The position numbers were made by a program, and so were the translations under genes. A model generated the notes under the pieces. That model saw only the letters and a program-made list of their open reading frames with translations, ran no database searches and was not told the DNA's origin. This document shows, in pieces, positions 8,273-16,754 of a stretch of DNA of 38,769 nucleotides (within the stretch, counting starts at the first letter, position 1; the number at the start of each line of letters is the position of its first letter). The stretch is taken from positions 1 through 38,769 of the forward strand of contig JAGOKF010000035.1 in the NCBI GenBank assembly GCA_017994695.1. Direction: 5' to 3'. This DNA comes from Myxococcota bacterium. Its GTDB lineage: Bacteria; Myxococcota_A; UBA9042; DTJE01.

Positions 8273-8305
8273 GGCCTTCCGGAAGGCCATTCCCTTGACG
8301 GAATG
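8273..8305 (+). promoter_or_regulatory. thrS leader with two adjoining hairpins
   Basis: The perfect palindrome GGCCTTCCGGAAGGCC (8273-8288) is followed at once by CATTCC-CTTGAC-GGAATG (8288-8305), a six-pair stem with a six-base loop. Both lie between the predicted start of transcription and the ribosome binding region of thrS. They could be an operator, an mRNA control structure or a stabilising 5' end. Confidence 0.4.
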
Positions 8306-8316
8306 AGGCGGTTGCG

Positions 8317-10227
8317 ATGAACGAGACCTGGGTGGTGGACGTGGAGGGACTGGGGGCCGTCGAGGTGTCCCCGGGGGCCGACTGGAGGACCGTGCTGGAA
8401 CTTTCGGGGAAGGCCGACCAGGACTCCGTGCTGGCGGTCCTGGTGGACGGGGTCCCGGTGGACCTGGGCCGGAAGGTGACCGGTCCGGCCCGGGTGACGT
8501 TCCTGACCTTTGACCACGAGGCCGGAGTCGAGGTCTTCCGGCACTCCTCGGCGCACCTGCTGGCCCAGGCGGTCACGCGACTGTTTCCCGGGGCGAAGCC
8601 GACCATCGGGCCCGTCGTCGAAGAAGGCTTCTACTACGACTTCGCGGCCGATCCCTTCACCCCCGAGGACCTGGCCCGGATCCAGGAGGAGATGCAGCGG
8701 ATCGTCGCCGAGGACCTGCCGGTGGAGCGGCTGGAACTCTCCCGGGAGGAGGCCCTCCAGGCCTTCCGGGACAACCCCTTCAAGATCGAACTGATCCGGG
8801 AGATGCCGGAGGAGGCGGTCATCACCGCATACCGCCAGGGGGACTTCCTGGACCTCTGCCGGGGGCCCCACGTTCCCCGGACGGGCCTGATCCGGGCCTT
8901 CTCGCTGACCAAGGTGGCCGGCGCCTACTGGCGCGGGGACCAGAACAACGTGCAACTGCAGCGGATCTACGGCATTTCCTTCCCGGACGCCCAGAGGCTG
9001 GAGGCCCACCTGAAGGCCCTGGAGGAGGCCCGGGAGCGGGATCACCGCCGTATCGGCCAGGAGATGGACCTCTTCAGTTTCCATGACGAGGGCACGGGCT
9101 TCCCCTTCTGGCATTCCCGGGGCATGGTGCTCCGCAACGCCGTGGTGGACTACTGGCGGGAGGTCCACCGGGCCTACGGCTACCACGAGATCCAGACCCC
9201 GGCCATCCTGAACATGTCCCTCTGGCGGACCTCGGGGCACTACGACCACTACCGCAAGAACATGTACGTGACCCAGATCGACGACGTGCCCCATGCCATC
9301 AAGCCGATGAACTGCCCCGGGGGCCTGCTGGTGTACAAGTCCCGGCTGCACTCCTACCGGGAGTTCCCCCTCCGGGTGGCGGAACTCGGCCTGGTGCACC
9401 GCCATGAGCTGTCGGGCGTGCTGCACGGGCTGTTCCGGGTCCGGGCCTTCACCCAGGACGACGCCCACATCTTCTGCACGCCGGACCAGGTGGCCCAGGC
9501 GGTCGAGGAGACCATCGGCATGGTCTTCGAGATCTACCGGACCTTCGGGTTCCAGGAGGTCCACGTGGAACTGTCCACCCGGCCCCTGTCGGGAAGCATC
9601 GGGTCCGACGAGGTCTGGGAGAAGGCCGAGTCGGGGCTGCACCAGGCCCTGAAGGCCCGGGGGATCGACTACCAGCTGAACCCGGGCGACGGGGCCTTCT
9701 ACGGGCCGAAGATCGACTTCCACATCCGGGACTGCATGAACCGGTCCTGGCAGTGCGGCACGATCCAGGTGGACTTCAGCATGCCCGAACGCTTCCACGC
9801 GACCTACGAGGCCGAGGACGGGACCCGGAAGGTCCCGGTGATGATCCACCGGGCGATCCTCGGCAGTCTGGAGCGGTTCATCGGCATCCTGATCGAGCAC
9901 CACGCCGGGAAGTTCCCCCTGTGGCTCAATCCGACCCAGGTGAAGGTGCTGCCGGTCAGCGAGAAGTTCGCGGAGTACGCCCGGACCGTCCACCGGGCGC
10001 TGCTGGACGCGGGTCTGCGGTCGGAAATCGACCTGCGTCCCGAGAAGCTGGGCCGGAAGGTCCGGGATGCCCAGCTGGCCCGCGTGAACTACCAGGCGAT
10101 CTGCGGAGGCCGGGAGGCCGAGACGGGATCGGTGTCCGTGCGCACCCGGTCCGGGGAGGACCTGGGAGCGGTGGCGGTCCCGGATTTCGTCGGACGGCTG
10201 CGGGACGAGTGGAAGCGCCGGGTCTAG
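8317..10227 (+). CDS. thrS: threonyl-tRNA synthetase
   Basis: The enzyme joins threonine to tRNA-Thr in the cytoplasm. The 636 residues have the full family layout. An N-terminal TGS domain (about 1-65) leads to the editing domain, with His-Ser-Ser-Ala-His and the later LCRGPH that together bind zinc or serve editing. The class II catalytic core follows, with Met-Asn-Cys-Pro-Gly carrying the zinc-ligand Cys, motif 2 in GLFRVRAFTQDDAHIF, and motif 3 in GSLERFIGILIEH. An anticodon-binding domain closes the protein (LPVSEKFAEYA to the end). Length is normal and no key residue is missing. Unlike in many bacteria, thrS is not next to infC, which is about 28 kb away here. A promoter and a hairpin leader lie directly upstream. 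Confidence 0.97.
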   Translation: MNETWVVDVEGLGAVEVSPGADWRTVLELSGKADQDSVLAVLVDGVPVDLGRKVTGPARVTFLTFDHEAGVEVFRHSSAHLLAQAVTRLFPGAKPTIGPVVEEGFYYDFAADPFTPEDLARIQEEMQRIVAEDLPVERLELSREEALQAFRDNPFKIELIREMPEEAVITAYRQGDFLDLCRGPHVPRTGLIRAFSLTKVAGAYWRGDQNNVQLQRIYGISFPDAQRLEAHLKALEEARERDHRRIGQEMDLFSFHDEGTGFPFWHSRGMVLRNAVVDYWREVHRAYGYHEIQTPAILNMSLWRTSGHYDHYRKNMYVTQIDDVPHAIKPMNCPGGLLVYKSRLHSYREFPLRVAELGLVHRHELSGVLHGLFRVRAFTQDDAHIFCTPDQVAQAVEETIGMVFEIYRTFGFQEVHVELSTRPLSGSIGSDEVWEKAESGLHQALKARGIDYQLNPGDGAFYGPKIDFHIRDCMNRSWQCGTIQVDFSMPERFHATYEAEDGTRKVPVMIHRAILGSLERFIGILIEHHAGKFPLWLNPTQVKVLPVSEKFAEYARTVHRALLDAGLRSEIDLRPEKLGRKVRDAQLARVNYQAICGGREAETGSVSVRTRSGEDLGAVAVPDFVGRLRDEWKRRV

Positions 10228-10273
10228 GGGCCGTGTCGCGGCCGATCCGAAGGACGGCACCAGGAGGCGGCAG

Positions 10274-11128
10274 ATGGTTCGGACGCTGCGATCCATCGAG
10301 GAGGAGGCACGGGTCCACCGGGTCCGGGGGCCCGGGCTCGATCGCTGGTTCCAGGACGACGCGCTGCGCCGGCTGCTGGAAGGGGAGGCCTGGGATCAGA
10401 CCATGACCTTCCTCCAGGACGGGACGCGCCGCGTGCTGGCGGGAGGCCTGGAGGACGGAGGCCAGGCGGCCCTGGAACTGCTCCGGAACGGGAAGTTCGT
10501 CACCGTGGTGGACCCGGACGAGGAGGCCGTGGCCCGCCTCCAGCGCCAGGCCCAGGAGGCCCGCTGCGATCTCCGTCTCCATGCCATCGCCTGCGACTAC
10601 ATGAAGCGGGAGTTTGCGGCCGGGGGATTCGACGCGGCCTTCTTCCCGGCGATGCTCTGCCGCTACAACGAGCCCCTGGTGGTGCTGCGCAAGGCGGCCC
10701 GGGAACTGAGGGTCGGGGGACGCGTCGCCTTCCGCATGCCGGTCCGGCCCTCGGGGATGTCCCTGCGGCAGGTCGCCACGCGATGGAAGACCCTCGATCG
10801 CTGGGCCTCCCGGGCCGGCCAGGGGGCGCAGAAGATCCCCGCATTGCGAGCCTTGCTGGAGATTCCCGACCGGCGCGGGTTCCTGGAACAGGTCGGGGAG
10901 GTCTTCCGGGTGGAGCGGGCGATCCCGATGCACCTGCTGGCCCCCCTGGCAGGATCGCTGGCCGTGACGGGCCCGGAACCGGTGGCGTCGCTGGCCCGGA
11001 AGGCGGTGCCCCTGCTGGACCGCCTGGACCGGATCCTGTCGTCCCGGGATCCCTTCTCCCGGCTGGCCGGCACGCTGCTGGTCCACGGCACCAAGGAACT
11101 CCAGCTGGGCCGCACCTTCCAGGTCTGA
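10274..11128 (+). CDS. SAM-dependent methyltransferase-like protein
   Basis: The 284-residue protein has a class I Rossmann outline. A glycine-containing strand-loop (RRVLAGGLEDGGQAALELL) is followed by a second strand ending in Val-Val-Asp-Pro-Asp, where the acidic residue would bind the ribose of SAM. FDAAFFPAMLCRYNEPLVVL then matches the motif 4 region, and LRVGGRVAFRMPV resembles the strand after it in methyltransferase type 11/12 domains. The C-terminal 120 residues are helical and of unknown role. The target is not known. It lies 46 bases after thrS and is probably cotranscribed. The first glycine loop is looser than the usual GxGxG, so loss of activity is possible. Confidence 0.6.
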   Translation: MVRTLRSIEEEARVHRVRGPGLDRWFQDDALRRLLEGEAWDQTMTFLQDGTRRVLAGGLEDGGQAALELLRNGKFVTVVDPDEEAVARLQRQAQEARCDLRLHAIACDYMKREFAAGGFDAAFFPAMLCRYNEPLVVLRKAARELRVGGRVAFRMPVRPSGMSLRQVATRWKTLDRWASRAGQGAQKIPALRALLEIPDRRGFLEQVGEVFRVERAIPMHLLAPLAGSLAVTGPEPVASLARKAVPLLDRLDRILSSRDPFSRLAGTLLVHGTKELQLGRTFQV

Positions 11129-11164
11129 GGGGTCGGGGAATCCGGCGAGCGGTTCCGAAAGGTC

Positions 11165-12145
11165 CTAGACGCGGGTGCGCAGCCGTCCCAGGACCTTGCG
11201 GGCCAGCAGCGACAGCAGCCAGCCGACCAGGAAGCCCCCGAGCCCTCCGAAGATCCCCGACCAGATGGCGGCTCCAGGCATCTTCGCCGGCTCGTAGGAG
11301 GAGTTGAAGACCAGGAGGAATGCCGCCGCGGCCCCGATCCAGGGCGTGAACCGCCACCGCCAGGTCGCCTGCTGGTAGATCCCGTCCAGTCCCATCGCGA
11401 AGAGGGCCACGACCCCGAGCAGGCCGTAGAGGATCCACGGGGGCACCATCTTGGGATAGACCGACACCCGGAGGTCCGGCCCGATGGCGCTGTCGATCCG
11501 GACGGCCTTCAGCGTGACCTCGCTTCCCGGCAGTCGCACCAGGTAGGAATCCAGGTAGTGCCGGTCCTCCACCTGGGTGGTCCGGCCCCGGCGGCCCCGG
11601 ACGGATCGCATCGCGTCGCTGAATTCCCCCTTCAGTTCCCGGTCCCCGAGGACCAGCTTGTACTGGCCCTGGCCCAGGCGGGTCTCGGCCGAGGCGAAGG
11701 TCTCGGCAAAGACGTCCACCCGTGCCCAGGTGCCGGAGATCCCGGAAAGGGGCACCTCCCCGGCCTCCTTGCTGATTAAGGTGGTCGCTGCCGGCTTCCC
11801 GGGATAGATGGTCTCCACGAAGGGGAACACCCCGCCGGCCAGGTAGAGCACCCCCGCGGCGATGGCTAGGCGCCGTGCCTTGGCCGGGATGTCGGTCTCC
11901 CGCATCAGGAACCCGAAGGCCATCCCCAGGCCGAGCAGCAACTCGAGTCCCAGGATCAGCCCTGTCGCCAGCGAATCCAGCAGGGAGATGCCGTGGAGCC
12001 CCAGGGGGACGCCCAGGGCCACCAGGGGGAGCACCAGCCGACCCCAGTCGTCCAGGAACTTCTTCCAGAGGACCCCCTTGCGCGTCGTGGTCGCCCCGGC
12101 GCTCGCCTGGGTCTTCACGGTCCGGTTCGCCTTCTTCGCTGCCAT
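11165..12145 (-). CDS. integral membrane protein with a soluble middle domain
   Basis: The 326-residue protein starts at an ATG preceded by GGAGGAGCGGAGGC; an upstream extension in frame lies inside the neighbouring gene and is rejected. The N-terminus is basic and Thr-rich (MAAKKANRTVKT). Three hydrophobic helices occur within about residues 30-125, including one near VLYLAGGVFPFVETI. A soluble segment of about 110 residues follows (about 126-235), then three more helices (PWILYGLLGVVALFAM, PWIGAAAAFLLVF and IWSGIFGGLGGFLVGWLL) and a basic tail. No enzyme motif is seen and the family is not recognised. It follows the FHA activator by 28 bases on the same strand, so it may be part of a pfkA-activator-membrane protein operon. 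Confidence 0.7.
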   Translation of the reverse strand: MAAKKANRTVKTQASAGATTTRKGVLWKKFLDDWGRLVLPLVALGVPLGLHGISLLDSLATGLILGLELLLGLGMAFGFLMRETDIPAKARRLAIAAGVLYLAGGVFPFVETIYPGKPAATTLISKEAGEVPLSGISGTWARVDVFAETFASAETRLGQGQYKLVLGDRELKGEFSDAMRSVRGRRGRTTQVEDRHYLDSYLVRLPGSEVTLKAVRIDSAIGPDLRVSVYPKMVPPWILYGLLGVVALFAMGLDGIYQQATWRWRFTPWIGAAAAFLLVFNSSYEPAKMPGAAIWSGIFGGLGGFLVGWLLSLLARKVLGRLRTRV

Positions 12146-12173
12146 GCCTCCGCTCCTCCAGGGGTGGGTCGGT

Positions 12174-13598
12174 TCACTCGTCCGGCTCGTCGGGTCGTCC
12201 TGCGAGACCGTGCTTCCTGACCAGTTTCCGCAGGTGCTTGCGATCCAGGTCCGCATCCCGGGCCGCCGCCGAGAGGCTCCCCTTGTTCCTCGCCAGCAGG
12301 GCCTCCAGGTACTCCCGCTCGAAGCGTTCCAGGGCCGCCTCCTTGGCCTCCCGGAAGGACCGGAAGAGGGATCCCTGGGGGATCGAGGGTTCCGTCCGGT
12401 CCTGACCGCCCCGGTGGGAGGCCCGTCGCAGGGACGCCACCAGGTGCGGGGGCAGGTCATCCACCTCGATCAGGTCCCCCTCGGCGAAGGAGGTGGCCCG
12501 TTCCACGACGTTCAGCAGTTCCCGGACGTTGCCCGGCCAGTGGTACTCCATCAGGATGTTCGCCGCCTCTTCCGACAGCCCCTTCACCCGGGGCTCCCCG
12601 TCGGGACCCCGGTTGAAGGGGGCCTGGCGCAGGAAGTGGCGGGCCAGCAGCGGGATGTCCTCCCGGCGGTCCCTCAGCCCCGGCAGCGAGATGCGGACCA
12701 CCGAGAGCCGGTAGTAGAGATCCTCCCGGAAGCGGCCATTCCGGACCTCCGCCTCCAGGTTCCGGTTGGTCGCGGCGATCAGCCGGACGTCCACCTTGAT
12801 CGGGCGGTTGCTTCCCACCCGCCGGATCTCCCGGTGCTCCAGCGCCCGGAGCAGCTTGGGCTGGAGGTCCAGCGACAACTCCCCGATCTCGTCCAGGAAC
12901 AGGGTGCCCCCGCTGGCCATCTCGAAGAGCCCCTGGCGGGTCTGGACGGCGCCGGTGAAGGACCCGCGCTCGTGCCCGAACAGTTCGCTCTCGATGAGCT
13001 CCCGGGGGACGGCCCCGCAGTCGAAGACCACGAAGGGCTCCCTGGACCTGGAACTCCGACCGTGGATGGCCCGGGCCACCACCTCCTTGCCGGTGCCGGT
13101 CTCCCCTTCCAGCACCACGGTGGCATTGGTCTTGGAAATCCGCTCCAGGACCGCGAACACCTCCCGCATCCGCCGGCTGCGGCCCACCAGGGGACCGAAG
13201 GAATCCCGGGTGGACGGGACCAGTTCCAGCCGCTCGTCGAAGGTCTGGAAGCGCACCTCGACGCCGCCCAGGCCGATGACCGCCCCGCTGCGAAGCCACG
13301 CCTCCCGGACCCGGACCCGGTTCACGGAGGTGCCGTTCGTGCTGGCCAGGTCCTCCACCTGGTATCCCGAGGGCCCGTGGAGGATCCGGCAGTGCTCCCG
13401 GCTGACCCGGGGATCGTCGATCACCACGTCGTTGGAGGGGTCGGACCCCAAGGTCACCCGGTCCTGGTCGAAGATGTATTCCCGCAGTCCTCCCGCGGAG
13501 TCCTCGATCACCAGCTTGATCCGGGAAAGACGCAGCGTGGCGGGTCTTCCGTCGCGCCAGTCCAGTTGGGTCCCGTTGTCGCGGTCGCTGCCCGCCAT
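12174..13598 (-). CDS. FHA-domain sigma-54-dependent transcriptional activator
   Basis: The 474-residue protein has an N-terminal FHA domain (about 25-120; VTLGSDPSNDVVIDD, SREH, STNGTSVN), which binds phosphothreonine. The AAA+ sigma-54 interaction domain follows (about 135-370), with Walker A GETGTGKE, Walker B GGTLFLDEIGEL and the sigma-54 contact loop written Gly-Ser-Phe-Thr-Gly-Ala. A C-terminal Fis-type helix-turn-helix ends the protein (GSLSAAARDADLDRKHLRKL). Such FHA-linked activators are plentiful in myxobacteria and connect Ser/Thr kinase signals to sigma-54 promoters. The loop has Ser where most activators have Ala (GAFTGA). The gene lies 33 bases after pfkA and 28 before a membrane protein gene. 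Its own ribosome binding site is weak, so translational coupling is possible. Confidence 0.93.
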   Translation of the reverse strand: MAGSDRDNGTQLDWRDGRPATLRLSRIKLVIEDSAGGLREYIFDQDRVTLGSDPSNDVVIDDPRVSREHCRILHGPSGYQVEDLASTNGTSVNRVRVREAWLRSGAVIGLGGVEVRFQTFDERLELVPSTRDSFGPLVGRSRRMREVFAVLERISKTNATVVLEGETGTGKEVVARAIHGRSSRSREPFVVFDCGAVPRELIESELFGHERGSFTGAVQTRQGLFEMASGGTLFLDEIGELSLDLQPKLLRALEHREIRRVGSNRPIKVDVRLIAATNRNLEAEVRNGRFREDLYYRLSVVRISLPGLRDRREDIPLLARHFLRQAPFNRGPDGEPRVKGLSEEAANILMEYHWPGNVRELLNVVERATSFAEGDLIEVDDLPPHLVASLRRASHRGGQDRTEPSIPQGSLFRSFREAKEAALERFEREYLEALLARNKGSLSAAARDADLDRKHLRKLVRKHGLAGRPDEPDE

Positions 13599-13631
13599 GG
13601 GCCGGAATCGTGCTCCAGGGAACGGGGAAAG

Positions 13632-14711
13632 TCAATCACCGAAAGAGGTTCCGATCCCCCGGGCTGCCCGGATCAGGGGGTGGTCCAGGGGGACCGTGCG
13701 GACCTTCCCGGCAACCTCCTCGATGGGCACGGAACCGGTGCGGCCGTCCCGCTGGACCACCAGCCGGTTCCAGCGGCCGGCCCGGAGGATCTCGAAGGCG
13801 TGGTGGCCGAACTCCGTGGCGAGCATCCGGTCCCGGGGCGTGGGCGTGCCCCCGCGCTGGACGTGTCCCAGCACGATGCTCCGGGCCTCGAGCCCCGTCA
13901 GATGCTCGACCTCCTGGGCGACGAAGCGCCCCACGCCTCCCAGCCGGATGGGGTCCGGGGAGTCCGGGTCCACCCGGTCCACGAACTCGTGGCCTCCCAC
14001 CGGGACCGCACCTTCGCCCACCGAGATGACCGTGAACCGCTTGCCGTGGGCGCTGCGCTGGAGGCACTTCTCGGCCACGGCCTCCATCCGGAAGGGGATT
14101 TCCGGGATCAGGATCACGTCGGCACCGCTGGCCACCCCGGCCGACAGGGCGATCCAGCCGGCGTGGCGCCCCATCAGTTCCACCACCAGGATCCGATGGT
14201 GGGCGCTGGCGGTGTCGTGGACCTTGTCCAGGGCCTCGGCGGCGGTGGTCACCGCGGTGTCGTGGCCGAAGGTGATCTCGGTGGACCAGAGGTCGTTGTC
14301 GATGGTCTTGGGGACCCCCACGACGGGAAGGCCCCGCTGGCACAGAGAGGCGGCCCCGGCCATCGTCCCGTCCCCGCCGATGACCACCATCACCTCGATG
14401 CCCATGTCCCGGCACCGGGCCACGATGTCGTCCCGCAGGTCCTTCACGACGACCCGGTCGCCCTCCCGGACGCGGCAGGCGGCGGGGTCCGTCTTGTTGT
14501 TGGAACCGAGGATCGTCCCTCCCCGGGTCAGGATGCCGCTCAGGTCCTCGGGGGTCAGCAGGCGCATGCGCCCCTCGCAGAGCCCCAGATAGCCGTCCTC
14601 GACCCCCACCACCTCCAGTCCGCCCTGGTGGGCGGCCTTGCCAACGACCCGGATCACGGCGTTCAGCCCCGGGCAATCCCCGCCGGCGGTCAGGATCCCG
14701 ATGCGTTTCAC
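13632..14711 (-). CDS. pfkA: 6-phosphofructokinase (group III, mixed-substrate type)
   Basis: The enzyme phosphorylates fructose 6-phosphate in glycolysis. The 359-residue protein starts at a GTG with AGGAGGAGG just upstream; a TTG five codons earlier would sit inside that site. The N-terminal ILTAGGDCPGLNAVIR is the nucleotide-loop signature. GGDGTMAGA has Gly at the position equivalent to 104 of the E. coli enzyme, which points to ATP. PKTIDNDL has Lys at the position equivalent to 124, as in pyrophosphate-dependent enzymes. This Gly/Lys pair marks the mixed-substrate group III, whose characterised Gly104 members mostly use ATP. MGRHAGWIAL and PEIPF are sugar-phosphate-site motifs. It is the first gene of a probable operon with the FHA activator. 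Confidence 0.93.
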   Translation of the reverse strand: MKRIGILTAGGDCPGLNAVIRVVGKAAHQGGLEVVGVEDGYLGLCEGRMRLLTPEDLSGILTRGGTILGSNNKTDPAACRVREGDRVVVKDLRDDIVARCRDMGIEVMVVIGGDGTMAGAASLCQRGLPVVGVPKTIDNDLWSTEITFGHDTAVTTAAEALDKVHDTASAHHRILVVELMGRHAGWIALSAGVASGADVILIPEIPFRMEAVAEKCLQRSAHGKRFTVISVGEGAVPVGGHEFVDRVDPDSPDPIRLGGVGRFVAQEVEHLTGLEARSIVLGHVQRGGTPTPRDRMLATEFGHHAFEILRAGRWNRLVVQRDGRTGSVPIEEVAGKVRTVPLDHPLIRAARGIGTSFGD

Positions 14712-14729
14712 GGCCTCCTCCTGCAAAAT

Positions 14730-14758
14730 ACACTATTTAGGTTCTTCTTTATAGACAA
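14730..14758 (-). promoter_or_regulatory. predicted pfkA promoter
   Basis: On the minus strand, TTGTCT (14753-14758), a 17-base spacer and TAGTGT (14730-14735) precede the pfkA GTG by about 20 bases. The match is modest. The stretch is one of the few AT-rich patches of the window, and its -35 overlaps the -35 of the opposite promoter. Confidence 0.35.
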
Positions 14759-14780
14759 ACCCCGCGCCGGGACCTATGGT
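14752..14780 (+). promoter_or_regulatory. predicted promoter of the hemerythrin-PAS gene
   Basis: TAGACA (14752-14757), a 17-base spacer and TATGGT (14775-14780) lie 56 bases upstream of the ATG. The -35 differs from consensus by one base and the -10 by two. Confidence 0.5.
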
Positions 14781-14836
14781 AGCCTTCATCTCCAGGCGGC
14801 AACACCTGGAAACACTACCTGCTGGGAGGGAATGAC

Positions 14837-15799
14837 ATGGCGTTCGAGCGGTGGGACGAGCAACTAGTGGCCGAGCACGAGTGGATCGAGCGGGCGATGG
14901 CGGTGCTGAGGGGGGAACTGGCCAAGGTGCCCGGGGGGGACTTCGACGCCTTCCGCCTGGGTCGGGCCGTCGATTTCCTGCTGGAGTTCGGGGACCGCAT
15001 CCACAACCGGAAGGAGGAGGAGGTCCTCTTCCCGAGGATGGAGCAGCGGGGCATTCCCCGAATGGGCCCCATCGGGGTGATGCTGATGGAGCACGAGGCC
15101 GAGCGGGGGCTCCTGGCGGAGATGCAGCGGGCCCTCCCGGGGCTGGCGACCCTTTCCGCAGACGCCCGGCGGAAGTTCGCCCGGGACGGGGAGGAGTATC
15201 TCCAGGTGCGGGCCGAGCACATCTGGAAAGAGAACGACGTCCTCTACGCGATGGGTCGGCAGGTCCTTTCGGCCGCGGACAACGGCGAGCTGCTGGCGGC
15301 CTTCGACCGGATCGACCGGGAGACCTACGGCGAGGGGGCCGGGGAGCAGTTCGCCCGGATGGTGTCGGAGATCGAGGCGGGAAGCGGAGCCAGGAAGCGC
15401 CTGGTCGAGAACCTCACGATGGAGCAGATCCACGGGATCCTGGAGGCGCTGCCCGTCGAGGTGACCTTCGTGGACGCGAACGACCAGGTGGCCTATTTCA
15501 ACCGCCTGGACCGGGAGAAGGTCTTCGTCCGGACCCGGTCGGTGATCGGCCGGAAGGTGCAGAAGTGCCACCCGGAAAAGAGCGTGGACGTGGTGAACCG
15601 CATCGTGGACGCATTCCGGGCGGGCCGGAAGGAGAAGGCCGAGTTCTGGATCGACTTCGCCGGGGACAAGGTCCTGATCCAGTACTTCCCGGTGCGCAAC
15701 GAGCAGGGGGAATACCTCGGCGTGCTGGAGGTCACCCAGCGCATCGGCGCGATCCAGGCCATGTCCGGCCAGCGTCGCCTGCTGGACTGGGAGGACTGA
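14837..15799 (+). CDS. hemerythrin domain plus PAS domain protein
   Basis: Residues 1-145 form a hemerythrin-type helical bundle with the expected di-iron ligands: His14, His56, Glu60 or Glu61, His86, His128 and an acidic residue near 132-134. It should bind O2, NO or a redox signal through two irons. Residues about 190-310 form a PAS domain (ILEALPVEVTFVDANDQVAYFN, ending GEYLGVLEVTQ), the combination found in DUF438/PAS proteins. There is no kinase, cyclase or DNA-binding output domain, so it probably acts through a partner. The start is supported by GGGAGGGAATGAC before the ATG. It is divergent from pfkA, which may link glycolysis to oxygen or NO sensing, though this is only suggested by position. 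Confidence 0.88.
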   Translation: MAFERWDEQLVAEHEWIERAMAVLRGELAKVPGGDFDAFRLGRAVDFLLEFGDRIHNRKEEEVLFPRMEQRGIPRMGPIGVMLMEHEAERGLLAEMQRALPGLATLSADARRKFARDGEEYLQVRAEHIWKENDVLYAMGRQVLSAADNGELLAAFDRIDRETYGEGAGEQFARMVSEIEAGSGARKRLVENLTMEQIHGILEALPVEVTFVDANDQVAYFNRLDREKVFVRTRSVIGRKVQKCHPEKSVDVVNRIVDAFRAGRKEKAEFWIDFAGDKVLIQYFPVRNEQGEYLGVLEVTQRIGAIQAMSGQRRLLDWED

Positions 15800-15887
15800 T
15801 CCGGCGGTCCCGTCCGGGCGGGACGTCGCGGTCGGGAGTTTCCGGGGCCGGGGAAGGGCGTGGTATCCTCCTCCGCCGGGGGGGACC

Positions 15888-16754
15888 ATGCGCCTTGCAC
15901 ACCTCAGCGACCTGCATCTCTGGCCCTCCGGTTTCTTCCCCGTCCAGGCCCTCCAGGGACGGCGCCTGGCGGGTGCCGCGAACCTCTGGTGGACCCGGAA
16001 GGCGACCCTCCAGCGGACCGTGGTCGAGGCCGCCGTCCAGGCGATCCTGGAACGGGAGCCCGACGCCATCGTCTGCACCGGCGACGTGGTGAACCTCGCG
16101 CTTCCCGAGGAGTTCCAACTGGCCCGGGAAGTGCTGGAACCGCTATGCCGGACCGGCCGCTTCTTCATCGTGCCGGGAAACCACGACTTCTACACTCCCG
16201 AGGCCATCGAGAAGCGCCGGTTCGAGGGGACGTTCCAGGGATGCCTGGGGGAGGGCAGGGAATGGCCGAGGTTCGCGGATCTCCCCGGCGGGGTCCGCCT
16301 GATCCTGGCCCGCAGCGCCACGAGGACCCTTCCGCTGATGGCCCACGGGTGGCTGGGCAAGGACCAGTTGCGGGAGATCGAGTTCCTGGCCCGCGAGGGA
16401 AGGGTGGCGGGGCGTCTCGTCGTGCTGGCCATGCACCACCACCTGCACGTCCGCTGGAACTTGCGGGAGGTGACGGGCTTCCTGCGGGATCGCCGGGACG
16501 TCCTGGAGACGCTGCACCGTTCGGAGGTGGGGCTGGTGATCCACGGACACGACCATCATCCCCATGCCTTCGGACTGCCGGGGGCCGGGGGAAGGACGGT
16601 GCCGGTGATCGGCTGCGGTTCGACGGCCCGGTTCGATCCGGGCCGGGGCCGGATGGGGAGGTTTCATCTGTATGACCTGTCCGGGGGGCAGGTGAGGGTG
16701 GAACGATGGCAGGTCCGGGAAGACGGTCGGTTCGAGGCTCTTCCGGGGGAGTGA
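15888..16754 (+). CDS. calcineurin-like metallophosphoesterase
   Basis: The 288-residue protein carries all the two-metal motifs in order: Asp8-Leu-His10 (HLSDLHLW), the Gly-Asp pair in CTGDVVN, Gly-Asn-His-Asp in VPGNHDFY, the His cluster in AMHHHLH and Gly-His-Asp-His in IHGHDHH. It is a soluble cytoplasmic enzyme of the 3',5'-cyclic-nucleotide phosphodiesterase/YkuE-like type; the substrate cannot be told. A TATCCT at 15864-15869 may be a -10 element giving a very short leader. The 3' end overlaps the next gene by 49 bases, so the two are likely translated together. Confidence 0.88.
   Translation: MRLAHLSDLHLWPSGFFPVQALQGRRLAGAANLWWTRKATLQRTVVEAAVQAILEREPDAIVCTGDVVNLALPEEFQLAREVLEPLCRTGRFFIVPGNHDFYTPEAIEKRRFEGTFQGCLGEGREWPRFADLPGGVRLILARSATRTLPLMAHGWLGKDQLREIEFLAREGRVAGRLVVLAMHHHLHVRWNLREVTGFLRDRRDVLETLHRSEVGLVIHGHDHHPHAFGLPGAGGRTVPVIGCGSTARFDPGRGRMGRFHLYDLSGGQVRVERWQVREDGRFEALPGE

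Noticed and set aside
14712-14726. TTG start for pfkA
   Set aside because: It lies within the AGGAGGAGG ribosome binding site of the GTG at 14711.
16751-16754. GTGA overlap start for the CPBP protease
   Set aside because: Kept only as an alternative; the purine run directly touches the GTG with no spacing, while the ATG at 16706 has a better placed GAGGGTGG.
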